From NCBI GenBank assembly GCA_942159475.1, contig OW804095.1, positions 153,816,517-153,880,516 of the forward strand: a stretch of 64,000 bases of DNA, read 5' to 3'. Shown one piece after another: positions 21,201-29,122 of the stretch; the stretch's first letter is position 1; every line of letters begins with the position of its first letter. Made by a program: the position numbers and the translations under genes. This stretch comes from Sthenelais limicola. Taxonomy: Eukaryota > Annelida > Polychaeta > Phyllodocida > Sigalionidae. The notes under the pieces were generated by a model. That model worked only from the letters and a program-made list of their open reading frames with translations. It did no database searches and was not told where the DNA came from.

Positions 21201-23299
21201 CTTAGGCTTATGGTCCCCCAATTGGTCTGATTATTTATTTATTTGCGTCCCTCCCCTTTTGTTATGCTGTAGTTAGAAGAATGACTCCCCCCCAATTACG
21301 CCGTCTGTTACAGTGTGATTATAAAACCTTATCCCCTGGTCCACATTTAATTACTCAGATAATTGTATGTACAGGTAATTACCAAGGTGGGTTGTATTGT
21401 TGGTCAGTTCTTTCCCACGGTACTGCAGCCTTCCCTTAATTAGTTAATTTACTTGACTGAAGTGTCACTAGAAATTCGGGTTACCGACGCCATTTTAGCT
21501 AAGATAAACTATTGGAAACATTGATAATTTTACAACATGTTGGTTGTGTTATATGGGGAGAGCAATACTGAGGTACTTGTGATCTTGCAGGGATCAATCA
21601 CTTGACTGACTTCATTTTAGAAGCATTATATACATTCTGCGAAGAGGATATGTAAAGCCTGGGTTCCACTGCCACACTACTTCTACTGCTACTAGAAGTA
21701 ATGGGAAGTAACAGGAACTACTTGCTCCCACTTCTAAAAGTAGCAGGACCAAATAAAAGGAATAGTAGCAGGACAAGTAGCGGGGCAGTGGAACCCAGGC
21801 TTTTTTTTTTACAACATATTTTATTTCGACAAACACAAATGGTACGTTTCAAGCTTTCGAAAACAATATGTGACGAGAAAAATAGCATATAAATGAAGAA
21901 ATACCATACAATTTTCTTTAAAGTACTCTAAATTAAATTACTTACCCAATCAGACAATGCATAAATAACAAGTCGATTGAGATGTTGTATCAATGAAGAC
22001 TGGTTCCTTACCAATTACTTTACACAAGGTGAAGGGGAACCTCAATGCACTATTCTTATATTACAACAAGGTATTTTTTTTGTATTTTCACTGCCAGTTT
22101 AAAAACAAATTATCCTTTTATCCGCATAAGAATAAAACAACGAGGTTTTCAAGCAATTAACCAGTTGGTTTTTGATAGGTCAAGTTATATCAGAGCTACA
22201 CATGTATATATAGCTCTGATAGTATCTTCGTTCTGCCATCTGTGTAACAGATTCACAGTGAGAGGTGTATATTGTCTAGATACATCCGTTGTGGCATGAG
22301 GCCTGATGCCATATATTTTGGTTCATCTATGATGTATATTTGATGGTGATTGTGTGTAAAAATATCAAAATGGGTGACGTTTTCATGTGAAATGGTAGTT
22401 AGTAACTGACTATTATTGATATGTTATGATGAATAGAGTGTTCCTAATTAAAGTTATTATGTATTGCAGGAGACTATGTGATGAGGTGCCGGCTGCCGGA
22501 GCTAAAGAATTATTCGTTTATAGATGACCTCTGCTGGGTGACACCCAGAGTCCTGGTCGCTATTAGACATCCATTCTCAGAGCATAATTTTGTGTTTGTA
22601 CTTACTGTAGATAGGCAGAACAAGTCATGTGATATACAACTGTTAAATGTTACAGCAAAACGTGTGGCCTGCTCACCCTCCCTCAATGGCCTTATTTATC
22701 TCACTCATAATACAAACAACATCACTGTGTACAATGTTGAGACGCTGAGGCAGGAGGAGGTGTGGCAGCCTGCGGGTGTCAGTGAGGCAGAGCATATCGC
22801 CATGAACTCTGAGTTTATTGTTGTTAGTGAGTTAAAAGATCCTGTTGTACATGTATACAACATGGCTGACAGCAGGCTGCTCTACACCTTCAATGTTACT
22901 GACAATAGTTTTCCTGTTAATTACCTAATCACAGACAGTGGCCTCCTTGTGACCACCGCCGGGAAAGACAAACTCAAGGTTTACAATATCACTGCTCCAC
23001 CATTACAAGATGTGGGGTACTCAGGCCTTCCCCGTGATGGGTTTCTGTGGGCTTCAGGTGTGTGTGGGGGGCCAGGCGGGGCATCCATCCTGGTAGAAGA
23101 CTGTCTGTATGAAACAATCCTGGTGTATAGCAGTGTAGCTGTAGAGTATCGGGGTGAGCTGCGGCTGGTAGGGGGTGGGATAAATTTCCCAAATTCCATG
23201 GCTGTAGTAGATACAGCTCAGGGACCCAGTCTTATGGCTGTTAGTCATCAATTTGAAGGGTTTTCTGAAAATATCACTTTCTACACCCTGTCCCCTTGA
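8878..23299 (+). CDS. Complete type II membrane protein gene, 4 coding exons (473 aa)
   Basis: Join of 8878-9211, 10578-10757, 12772-12849 and 22470-23299 gives 1,422 nt with one stop (TGA, 23297-23299). Every junction is GT-AG and phase 1, which supports the model strongly. Residues 1-111 form an acidic, tyrosine- and proline-rich tail with no signal peptide. Residues ~147-170 are one hydrophobic span. Residues 172-197 are a Ser/Thr/Pro stalk. The rest is an ectodomain with about six N-glycosylation sequons and recurring strand-like segments ending in VYN, suggesting a beta-propeller-like fold (inference). The tail has YFIPIDP, YSRI, an ITIM-like IDYTHL and a class II SH3 ligand, PPLPPRP. 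This suggests a signalling or adhesion receptor of type II topology. I do not recognise the family. The last intron is 9.6 kb and holds an antisense LTR retrotransposon. A paralogue lies head-to-head on the minus strand. Confidence 0.8.
9212..10577 (+). other. Intron 1 of the plus gene
   Basis: A poly-A-tailed retroposon 3' end lies at about 9630-9714 (AATAAAATC followed by A-rich sequence). No exon was found. Confidence 0.4.
10578..10757 (+). CDS. Exon 2: juxtamembrane segment and membrane span
   Basis: 180 nt, exactly the length of the paralogue's exon 2. It encodes the conserved YEPLRLGVE, two cysteines, then the hydrophobic span WMGVGLCVV...TLIIIIL (~residues 146-170). The acceptor is a tandem CAGTAG (NAGNAG) and both choices keep frame. 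The donor is CAAG|GTAAGC. The bases just after the donor also resemble the paralogue's, showing shared ancestry of the intron edge. Confidence 0.8.
10806..11155. mobile_element. Family B MITE in intron 2
   Basis: Left end ATGTGTTTCAGGAAAATGAG; right end decayed. Confidence 0.65.
11570..11714. repeat. 11 bp tandem repeat, ~13 copies
   Basis: Near-perfect copies of TATAACCTTGG inside intron 2. Confidence 0.9.
11790..12540. repeat. 42 bp minisatellite, 18 copies
   Basis: The unit begins CAGACATTGGGATGCTATTT. Copies are almost identical. They vary mainly at one G/A site (ATGCTATT or ATACTATT) and, in a few copies, at CACAAC/CGCAAC. The length is a multiple of three and two frames lack stops, producing spurious long open frames. 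Confidence 0.95.
12772..12849 (+). CDS. Exon 3: Ser/Thr/Pro stalk
   Basis: A 78 nt exon between ACATCAG and the donor G|GTAAGTG, phase 1 at both ends. It encodes a stalk rich in T, S and P (TATDSTTHEPTSTPP). The paralogue has a 72 nt equivalent of similar composition. Such stalks are often O-glycosylated (general knowledge). Confidence 0.75.
13000..13082. mobile_element. Short hairpin element, 83 bp
   Basis: Ends TATGTGACCT and AGGTCACATA are inverted repeats. The interior repeats CTGCAAAACG. It lies just upstream of the LTR element. Family not identified. Confidence 0.35.
13148..13870 (-). repeat. 3' LTR of the retrotransposon
   Basis: 723 bp, same length as the other LTR and ~99% identical. 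Only a weak purine stretch (AAAAAGG, about ten bases off) precedes it in element orientation, so the polypurine tract is unclear. Confidence 0.9.
13871..14316 (-). other. Noncoding region between env stop and 3' LTR
   Basis: No coding signal. It contains a strong hairpin at 14073-14103: CTAGTGTCAA and TTGACACTAG around CC, extended by CCGC/GCGG with one bulged base. Function unknown. Confidence 0.5.
14317..15855 (-). CDS. Env-like glycoprotein ORF of the retrotransposon
   Basis: At least 512 codons from a GTG at 15855. The frame stays open upstream to about 15945, overlapping the end of pol, so the true start or a splice site lies further up. The upstream part holds SLSHLLFGTATEG, resembling the LFG region of errantivirus Env and baculovirus F-type fusion proteins. 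A coiled-coil-like helical region follows, then a cysteine-containing ectodomain, sequons (NQT, NIT), a span at ~383-404 (LIATAITITISLICAALIII) and a 108-residue basic tail. It is probably expressed from a spliced RNA (inference from such elements). No frame break seen. Confidence 0.7.
   Translation of the reverse strand: MRTLAKAVMDTQENALAMGHHQEAMISVVNETRLYVKENRMDIAKLQEEAENINRQIISVLTHLSEDGKRIHRLHMRREIDNLIYAIDQAMLVYHRLTDLFHRQRLQLEQGQLSDEILPLNYLAEILGKIREAGHEHAPLRWHYQNCHTKMMIDQDHEIVYQVVIPAIAPTRYLHYKLQYFPIPIEGGYLRTILGKPEVALDSLSRRTFNPQQCMGWQPRVCTATVELLGLTCESEILTGRTPNHCQAKIEQQGNQTCVVFRDLDYLSTVIIIPYIKSEITHRCPGQHPVIRQVLKPIRMNVEAGCSLEHKNWRVKGVYKVREELKLPSPQPIQLPSLNITTPIISDTPLAEDLRFSRRAEIPLIHVQLSPVITPNKFFQTHKVTLIATAITITISLICAALIIITRKTRKDQRRMCQLLPVMGAWSCCRKRGQKRKRGLSTGTPTLSRAASYLTFISTHEEQKRLKAVSKTTNLSCNENTGTNNIEPTTINPLLGPYRQAAIGLYGFSKEV
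15908..18241 (-). CDS. Retrotransposon RNase H and integrase (long uninterrupted part of Pol)
   Basis: The 777-codon frame begins inside the RT connection. RNase H shows LHADASDFSCGAIL, STIEKEAFAVIHAL and YSDHRPLKSL. The integrase has an HHCC zinc motif (RRAHTEVGHQG ... CARC), the catalytic pieces LGMDMCGPF, IITDQGKEF and NGKCERFH, and a C-terminal GPY/F-like segment. No clear chromodomain was seen; the tail is Pro-rich and basic. The frame is open to its stop at 15908. Confidence 0.85.
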   Translation of the reverse strand: MWYQAGKGISSDPDKTNAIKNMAPPDSVKAVRSFLGMTGYYRQCIPNYARISYPLVQLTKKYAKFQWGEAEHRAWFELKEALVSDRIMAYPKLTEPYQLHADASDFSCGAILCQKDADGIERPIQYVSKQLSGAALRWSTIEKEAFAVIHALKKLRPYLYGADFTIYSDHRPLKSLFLSEIKNTRIQRWAVLLAEYGAPIEYRKGVNNVRADMLSRLKPTLVKQEDEESSFGGEMGAIEEIEEIPWDFDQLEREQIQVEQQEMPEYALGQEEEDGYIVHEGLLYTLIPPPGKPEYPRLVLPKSARGRVIRRAHTEVGHQGMQKTIDRLKEAYKWPNMRQDVFLVISRCARCAVNRDNKDRAPPTAMPIAQYPGQILGMDMCGPFPTSSYGHKFILTVIDHCTGWVEVKPLANKTAQVVLNFLSNEYMPRYGTPEIIITDQGKEFKNRVVEGYLRGLGVDVRHASPFRPQSNGKCERFHRSFKAILRKFVNARPQEWEDFLGPTLWAHRISTSAVSGYSPYFLTYGRKPKNPLSKLFPLPEEASEDVLGTRLTRLAEAFREAAENTDQSRQANYKRLREQANVGELHVGDSVVIHHHNAAPLDPNWDHGYTIARIRGKVITVVGQNQEIKNINRERVKLVSPDLEWDTLRNRHTRPKQSKLEKLRRGEIEQGVMPIFPDTVPTPAGRTEDTPPAVPEPIADELSEAGSHNDPRPDQAPSTSAKKRPIPLPAWHNTPEDVGVSTRRRVKRTHTSTEEALPVEHQRTTEPPAKRERYQSI
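18213..18976 (-). pseudogene. Retrotransposon reverse transcriptase, split by frame shifts
   Basis: Two frames: 18575-18976 (IIEPSSSPWASPVHLVPKK, FCVDFRKVN) and 18213-18611 (FSTLDLKSGYWQ, RMPFGLCNAPAVFQ, FIDDIVVYS). The catalytic aspartates in FIDD are present. The frames meet at a nine-C run on the plus strand (18596-18604), a likely length error or mutation. A further break lies near 18213-18241, beside GGG runs. As read, no full-length enzyme can be made. Confidence 0.8.
18978..19390 (-). CDS. Retrotransposon aspartic protease region of Pol
   Basis: The frame is -1 relative to gag, overlaps its end and contains the active-site motif LVDSGASRSMF (about 19265-19300). It would be expressed by -1 frameshifting near a run of five Gs just before the gag stop (inference). 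The frame ends at a stop at 18978, immediately beyond a six-G run where the reading frame changes. Confidence 0.7.
19361..20512 (-). CDS. Retrotransposon Gag (383 aa)
   Basis: Open frame beginning MANPNNENVVPPPQQPAAP, with a Pro/Gln-rich N-terminus, a central helical capsid-like region (~residues 60-230) and one CCHC zinc knuckle, CYECGKEGHFARECP (~345-359). It ends at a TAA that overlaps the protease frame. Gag would form the particle and bind element RNA. The frame is intact. Confidence 0.85.
   Translation of the reverse strand: MANPNNENVVPPPQQPAAPQQPNERLADVAEVKEVRRRLERHGNTLGTNDGSDKGSLREWLDGLERARRYCNANDILIIELVGCLAQGALARCITHYLENIEEPQRTWVNVRAEIIRLFMNEEEEQLLRAGLSEIVQKKYQDAKTYGRQFLLAAQRAYGEARLNNEIVKENVVRTFITGLRDEQVRRDVFADRPPNLIDTINTASAAAHTSALAAIPSRGMRREEPMEIGALPPPRVNESNGKLEKMIADLCKEVAQLKNDKSNINSACQPRPSPATCLCSPPYTPHMYMPYYQPPNMLPMAANQTNVVNRGQNHNEVQHKDNQGEKQGKGGTNQNKRFRGPNKCYECGKEGHFARECPTRYAQIQAAVIAAMRNPDHSDQGE
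20513..20811 (-). other. Retrotransposon leader between 5' LTR and gag
   Basis: ~300 bp untranslated leader with the primer-binding site at its start. Packaging signals would be expected here; none can be named. Confidence 0.5.
20793..20810 (-). promoter_or_regulatory. Candidate tRNA primer-binding site
   Basis: One base after the 5' LTR the element strand reads TGGCGACAAAACACGAAG. TGG at this place is standard for a tRNA 3' CCA-complementary site. The tRNA was not identified. Confidence 0.5.
20812..21534 (-). repeat. 5' LTR of the retrotransposon
   Basis: 723 bp, in minus orientation TGTAAAATTA to CCTTTTCA. It nearly matches 13148-13870. Differences seen by eye are at the GTAATAAA/GTCATAAA site, a T/C near GACAAGTA, two in the ATTGTATGTA stretch, and one C/T near TTTCCCACGG. 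A 72-codon frame of unknown meaning runs from here into the leader (20737-20955). Confidence 0.9.
21655..21803. mobile_element. Family D MITE (Harbinger-like), short copy
   Basis: Inverted ends AGCCTGGGTTCCACTGCC and GGCAGTGGAACCCAGGCT. The interior repeats GTAGCAGG/ACTTCTACTGCT motifs. A T run follows. It lies in intron 3, downstream of the LTR element. Confidence 0.6.
21804..22469 (+). other. End of intron 3 after the LTR element
   Basis: T-run plus ACAACATATTTTATTTCGAC at 21800-21830 looks like the poly-A end of a minus-oriented retroposon; a similar tail is at 37141-37195. No exon was found before the acceptor at 22467-22469. Confidence 0.35.
22470..23299 (+). CDS. Exon 4: extracellular C-terminal domain
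   Basis: It starts after GTATTGCAG and joins in frame to exon 3. It encodes ~276 residues including the opening RCRLPELKNYSF, then repeated hydrophobic strands and short motifs such as ITVYNVETL, VVHVYNMADS and KLKVYNITAP. These look like blades of a YVTN/NHL-type beta-propeller (inference from spacing). Sequons include NYS, NVT (two) and NIT (three). The C-terminus is ITFYTLSP. An AATAAA lies at 23316-23321, about 17 bases after the stop. Confidence 0.8.
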
Positions 23300-23315
23300 A
23301 TACATAAAATTAGTT

Positions 23316-23321
23316 AATAAA
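23316..23321 (+). terminator. Polyadenylation signal of the complete receptor-like gene
   Basis: An AATAAA hexamer 17 nt after the stop codon. The 3'UTR would be short. A diverged duplicate of the gene's 3' end follows at about 23432-23505. Confidence 0.5.
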
Positions 23322-23503
23322 TATGTCCCTCACAATGTTTTTGGGTGGACAATTACTTGTAAAGCAGCAGTATAATAGTAAAGTAGCTACTTGCTATATC
23401 TGTAGTAAATACAGTCTACACAAGTCCTGTTCTACACCCTGTCCCCAAGAATTGGTAAATGTAGTTATTGAATATGTCCTCACAATGTTTCTGTGTGGAC
23501 AGT

Positions 23504-23992
23504 TAAGGTTGGGTCCCGCTGGCCGGCTACTACTCCTGCTACTCTTCCCATTTCTTTGCTCCCACTTCTTTAGAAGTGGGAGCAAGCAACTGAAGGTATA
23601 CCAGAGTGGGTGCTATTGCTCTGCTACTTCCACCGCTACTTCTAACGCTACTCAGAAATGTAAGCAGACATCATTTTATTTTCACATAGAAATGGATGCA
23701 TCAAGTAGCGTGAGAAGTAGCATAGAGTGCTGCCATTGCCCTGCTACAGCCCCCGCTATTTCCCACTACTTCCCCCTACAAAGTAGTGGCCGTTCCAAAT
23801 CAAACATGTTCAATATAATAATTTAATAGAAGCGGGAGCACTCTATGCTTCAAAAACTCTCCAAAAGAATCAGGAAGTAATGTGGCTTTGTAGCGGGGCC
23901 CCATAGCACCCATCCCCGTTACTCTCCCACTTCTGCTCCCACTTCTTTCATTAAGAAGCAGGAGCAGTAGCCGGCCAGTGGAACCCAGCCTT
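23504..23992. mobile_element. Family D MITE, long copy (489 bp) with TTA target duplication
   Basis: Ends AGGTTGGGTCCCGCTGGCC and GGCCAGTGGAACCCAGCCT are inverted repeats continuing into GGCTACT. TTA flanks both sides. 3 bp TWA duplications are typical of PIF/Harbinger (established knowledge). The interior is rich in AGTAGC/GCTACT. A third, truncated copy ends at 2651, also followed by TTA. Confidence 0.6.
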
Positions 23993-25950
23993 TAGAATAG
24001 AATAGAAAAGAATAGAATAGATGATCTTTTATTTGTCCAAATTAAGTACATTTACAGTCGGTTGTAGACAAATAGGTCAACATACTTATGCATCGGATCT
24101 TCGATACACTGGATGTATATCTTCCAGCGGTTACCTTAATTTGGAATAATTTCTAGGGTACTAACTTTGGCTAAACATAATGGTTAAATAAAGAGTCGAG
24201 TGACTAGTAATACATAAAAATACATAAATATAGCAGTGAGACAGAAGGTCGAAAAATGGGGACATTTTCCATTATCATATAATAAAATACATTATCATAT
24301 GTTACATCATTACAAAATTCTAATATTTAGCGTAACAGTGTGACAGTGTTATAAAATCTTAGTTCTAGTCCGATATCCTCCGAACTGAGGAGTTTCACCC
24401 TTTTTTTACATTCTACGGAATTAAAAATTCGTGAATGTTATTGAATTGCATACCATTCTGTCAATCATCCTGAGTAGCCAGTTCATGTGATACATTTTGA
24501 GGTGTTGGTTGAGGGTTGGTGTGAGGAGTGTGGACACTTATCTGGGAGGATATCTGGATGCCCATCTCTGTGTGATGTAATTCACACCAACACTACTAAC
24601 TTGGCACTTATGCAAAGACTGCTTGATTGACAACCTTCTACCATCTCTGCAGTAAATCCCTGAAGGCCAGTGTGACATCCTATTGGTTAGGACTGTTTGA
24701 TTGACAACCTTCTACCATCTCTGCAGTAAATCCCTGAAGGCCAGTGTGACATTCTATTGGTTTTTATTGGTTATGTCTTGTATTCTATTAGCTATCTTGG
24801 TTTGATTGACAACTGTAGAGAGGACCACCCATGACTGAATCTGAGTGATCTACACCTACTACACCCTTTGCGATTTCTGGGTTTCAAAAGAGTGTTATGT
24901 TCTTTATCCAATATTATTATCACAAAATTTACACATATAATTAAGCATAAGCATTTTTAATTAAATATTAAGCATTTTCAGTCGAGCAAAAACTAAACTA
25001 CTAACTATGACTTGCCATTGCGCACAAATAGTTGTCCGTAGAATTTGTTTCCTTGGGAAACTTGTCAAACAGAAAAATAGTTCATTAAATGATTGATTAA
25101 CTTAAAAAACTTATAACTTGTTAATATGGTAAGTTACAGTAGCATAATGTGTTCTGTTTGATAGTCTGATATACTTCAGGCTGTTTATTTTGGGTTTCAT
25201 GACAACAAAATGTGAAACAAGGTATTAATACCACAGGTTATTTCGGTTTCCCGTACATGATCTAGATAGAGTCTAATATACTTCAGACCGTACTGAATGG
25301 TTATTTGGCTCTAACTTTTCTTCTAGAATATTTTCACAAACTAAAAAGTGTTATCACCCTTATGTCGAGACCTATCAAGTGCACAATAGTTCAATACATT
25401 ATGTGCATATTTGTTTTATTTATTTCTATGTAAATTCTAATTTATGTAGAAATATGAACCATTATTCGACATGCTATTTTTGGCATTTTTTTCATATTTG
25501 GGATCTATTTTTCGACCCCCCAGTAAAAAAATTACTAATAATCAGAATGGTTCCATACTTGGTAGTTCAATGCACATATATAGTGTTGATAAAAAATAAC
25601 AAATCAACTGATTAATGTAAAAATTATTTTTGGGTACCCAGGGGGGGGGGGGGGTCTAGGGGGCTAAATGTTGTCAAATTGGTGGAATTGGCCACATGTG
25701 AGTTTTACAATAATAATAATAATAACACTAACAATAGCGATAGTAGTAGGTTACAGGTGTTAATAGTACGTTATTTTGGGTTGTAATACTTTTCATGTTA
25801 TTATTGGTTATTATTGACAACAGATGCTCAGAAATTACACAGGGTTCCAGAGACCTATATCATATGGTTGGTGCGTCCTCCCAACGCGGCCAAGAATAGT
25901 TTGATTTTTGTCCTAAAACTTTTCCTACAGTCAGCATTTTGTAAATCTGT
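23993..25950. other. Intergenic stretch, repeats only
   Basis: No gene recognised. It contains a 76 bp direct duplication (about 24618-24770, unit starting GACTGCTTGATTGACAACC), a dispersed segment 24885-25110 also found at 59745-60060, another dispersed segment 25300-25690 shared with 3970-4630, and a G run at 25640-25653. Confidence 0.4.
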
Positions 25951-25970
25951 AGGGAGGGCGTTCCAGTTTT

Positions 25971-27398
25971 TTACAGCTTTGTAAAGGAAGCTGTTCCGAT
26001 AAATGGAGAATTAGGAGCTATTAGTGTTAAATTTTTTCTTCCTACAGCATGACTTCTAGTGGGAAGGACTCTTTTGTCAAGATTCAATTCTTTTTGGGAC
26101 AGGTAGAAGACACCTTCCATGATATGTATTTCCCTACGTCTTTCATTGGGTAAGATCTTCAGAACAGCTAATTCATTTTGAACATTAGACCTTTTACTCA
26201 AATTGAATGTTGCTCTCACCGCTGCATTTAGCAGTGATTGCAGACGTTTGATGAGGCATTTATTGGAACTTGCATAAAATATGTCACCATAGTCTATGTT
26301 TGGGATAACAAGCATCTTTGTTATATCAGTTTTTACTTTTTTTTATAAGCATGTGTCTGGCGTCAGACAATAGCTTAGCTTTCCATTATACATTATTGAT
26401 TGTTTTCGAGATCTGCGACTTAAACGATCAATAATGAGGCCGAGATAACAATACTCTTCAGTCTCTTGGATCGTTTCACTACCCAGGGTAAGGTCATAGT
26501 CATTGGTTAGATGAGTGATTTTGTTGGTTCTCTTTGGTTAAATGGTCATATATTTGGTCTTAGAGACATTCATCGAGATTTTGTTGGACTTGCACCAGGT
26601 GTCTAGCATTTGTAGATCTTTTTGTAAGAGTTTGTTAATTTTTTGGTTGTCTTTCTCGCTGCAGAAAAGGACAGTGTCATCTGCATAGTGCTGTATTTTT
26701 GAATTTTTGACCACCTGGTGCATGTCATTAATATAGATAGTGAATAGTATGGGTCCTAAAATAGTTCCTTGTGGTACGCCGAAAGTTATTTTACCCTGGG
26801 TAGAGAGGGAACCATTTACTTTGTCGCACTCGGTTCTATCACTCAGGTAGTGCTGAAACCATTTGTTTTCTTTGTCACATATTCTGATATTTCTTAATTT
26901 CTCAAGCAGTTTGCCATGATGGACCGTGTCAAACGTTTTTTTAAAATCAAGGAACACTGCTGTAGTAGTGTTGCCTTCATTTAAGCTTTCATAAATTGGT
27001 TTCATTAAATCTATATATATATGGGCATGATTAACCAATCTACCTTGTCGGAAACTGTATTGTTTTTCATAATAGATTGAGTTTTCTTCCATAAAAGAAG
27101 ACAACTGAGCTTGGACCACTATTTCCATGACCTTCGCTGGCATGGTTATGCCTGAGATAGGTCGATAGATTGATCTGTAATTGTTAGGTGTGTCTTTGGG
27201 GCCGCTCTTATGAAGCGGGGTGACAACGGCCCTCTTAAAAGCTTCAGGCACTACCAATGTCGATAGAGACAAATTAAGAAGGGGTGTCATTTGAAATAAT
27301 AGTGCCAGGAGGCAATTTTTCAGAATTTTGCCGGGAATCATTGGTATTCCAGAGTTTTTGTTGGGGTCTAAATTTTGTAGGATTTTCTTAAAAGACAT
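25971..27398 (-). pseudogene. LINE reverse transcriptase relic 1
   Basis: The 286-codon frame 26538-27398 has the RT blocks AVFLDFKKTFDTVHH, TFGVPQGTILGPILF and YADDTVLF. The same frame resumes at 25971-26315 (IPNIDYGDIFYASSNKCL), typical of the region after RT in jockey-like non-LTR elements. In-frame stops at 26538 and about 26343 break it. No endonuclease domain was seen upstream, so the copy is 5'-truncated. Orientation is minus. Clade call (jockey-like) is tentative. Confidence 0.85.
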
Positions 27399-27687
27399 TA
27401 TCTTTATGAAAGAATGTCATATACATTATAAATTTCTTGAGCGATGTGGTAGTAGTTACACATATTTCATATAATGTTCGCATGGTGGTTATGAGAAAAT
27501 GATAATAGAAATGATGGTAAATGAAAAAAAAAGGAATAATTATTTCGTTTTTATATGGTAAAATACATTTCATGGGGACGGACGGACGAAGAGAGGGCCG
27601 AGCAAGCAGATCATAATTTTAGGTGGAATTTTTTATTTCTTTTTTTAACTAATCGTGGTCTTGCACATTTCTAAGTCTGATAGGTAA

Positions 27688-28026
27688 GGCCAAAAAAAAA
27701 TAGGTGTGTTTCCGATTTATCTGGCTGAAAACTAGGTAGGGGGGGTGGTAATTTTTTTTTTTTTTGTACGGAAACCACCTCCCAGGAACTGAGAAAAATG
27801 TCTTTTTCATAACAATAGTTGTTTTGAACATGGGAAATGTGCCTTTTGACAGTTTCGGGTTAGGAAAACCCGTTTTCCTGCTTTTATAAGCTTTTTTTGT
27901 CAAAAAATCAAAAAAAACTAAGATATGATGGGGAAAAAATCGGGAATGGTCAAAAGATGTTTAGGTAGGGTAAGGTTTTTCTAGGTAGGAGGGGGTAAAT
28001 CGGAAACACCTATTTTTTGTTTGGCC
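27688..28026. mobile_element. MITE with TAA target duplication (Harbinger-like)
   Basis: Inverted ends of ~32 bp start GGCCAAA and contain ATAGGTGT and TTTCCGATTTA in both arms, with small differences. TAA flanks each side (27685-27687 and 28027-28029). GG-starting ends with 3 bp TWA duplications fit PIF/Harbinger. The interior is T- and G-rich. Confidence 0.6.
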
Positions 28027-28030
28027 TAAG

Positions 28031-28506
28031 CTATTCCAAGTTGAGGCAACCTGGTAATGTAAGGAGGTTCTATTAATTTCTTTTTGTGGCCTAAAAGTAG
28101 GGAGAATTGGTGCATCCTATAGTCTGGCTGCTCTTACAATAGGTGGTAACTCTCCTAAGTCTCTCCTTCTTATAGTTTTTATATATTCTATTTTTGGAGA
28201 GAAGACAATTTATTCCATCAGGTATTCCCACAGTGTTTGTTTGCTTGTGAATCATATTTGTTGGGATGAATGGAAGTAATTTAAGGCAATTCGCAGGGAT
28301 TTGTTTTAAGTTTTTTGAATTTTGTCTAGAATTCTTTGATTATCTACTAATAAAGGGTGCACTGTAATCTATGATGGAAATAATATTTGCTTTGACCAAT
28401 CAAATAACACTTTTCTTATTCATATTATTTTCTTATAATTGAGAGTTGGTGGATTCTGTATTGGAGGGACTGTAGTGTCTACTGATTATGATCCGGCACC
28501 ATCGTA
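28031..28506. other. Unannotated intergenic DNA
   Basis: AT-rich. Nothing coding recognised. Confidence 0.3.
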
Positions 28507-29060
28507 TATGGGTCAGATTTTCAGAAAATGTACAATTGGCAGCTCTACACATTTAGTAGCTCAATTAGCTTTCAATTTGGTCAATACTAGGTAAATTCGA
28601 GATTATTCGGCATTGCATTGATTCTAGCAATCTGGTTAGGTTCAAGTCTATTTTGTATGTATGTATGTAATAGTTTTATTTTTCTTTTATATATATAGGT
28701 ACAATTTTGTGTAAGGTAAAGGAAAATGGATTTGTGTCCTTCTGTGACTGAACATAGGTTTTCCTGGACTTCCTTTCCGCAATAGTTAGATTTTCTATTT
28801 CTTAAAAATTCAATGTCCGTTTTGATGAATCCTGTGCGATATTATGAATATTGTTCATACTTTTATATTAACATTGACATGACATTAAAATATGTGCAAC
28901 AATATAACTATTATTATTAACAAATATAGCAAAATTAGGCTGCAATTTGGTCAATACTGGGTAAATTCGAGTATATTCGGCATTGCATTTATTCCAGCAA
29001 TCTGTTTGGTTAGGTTGAACTGTTTTTTTAACTACATTTTCTGAAAATCTGACCCACATG
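28507..29060 (-). mobile_element. Family A MITE, copy 3 (interrupted or duplicated)
   Basis: Both outer ends are present, but the interior carries ~270 bp of other sequence (from a TATG-rich stretch near 28656) and a second copy of the GCAATTTGGTCAATACTGGG region. Confidence 0.6.
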
Positions 29061-29122
29061 CAACAAATAAATATACCAACACTCAGATCCTTCCAGTCCT
29101 TGCTAGTTTATTGTCTTTATTA

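Larger units (their letters stand above)
13148..21534 (-). mobile_element. Ty3/gypsy-type LTR retrotransposon with env-like ORF, antisense in host intron 3
   Basis: 8,387 bp, flanked by the 4 bp target duplication ACAT (13144-13147 and 21535-21538). Two 723 bp LTRs begin TG and end CA. Coding order on the minus strand is gag, protease, reverse transcriptase, RNase H, integrase, env-like. The pol order RT-RNase H-IN assigns it to Ty3/gypsy (Metaviridae), and the env-like frame resembles errantivirus-type elements. The LTRs differ at only about five sites, so the insertion is recent. Three frame breaks interrupt pol. Confidence 0.9.
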
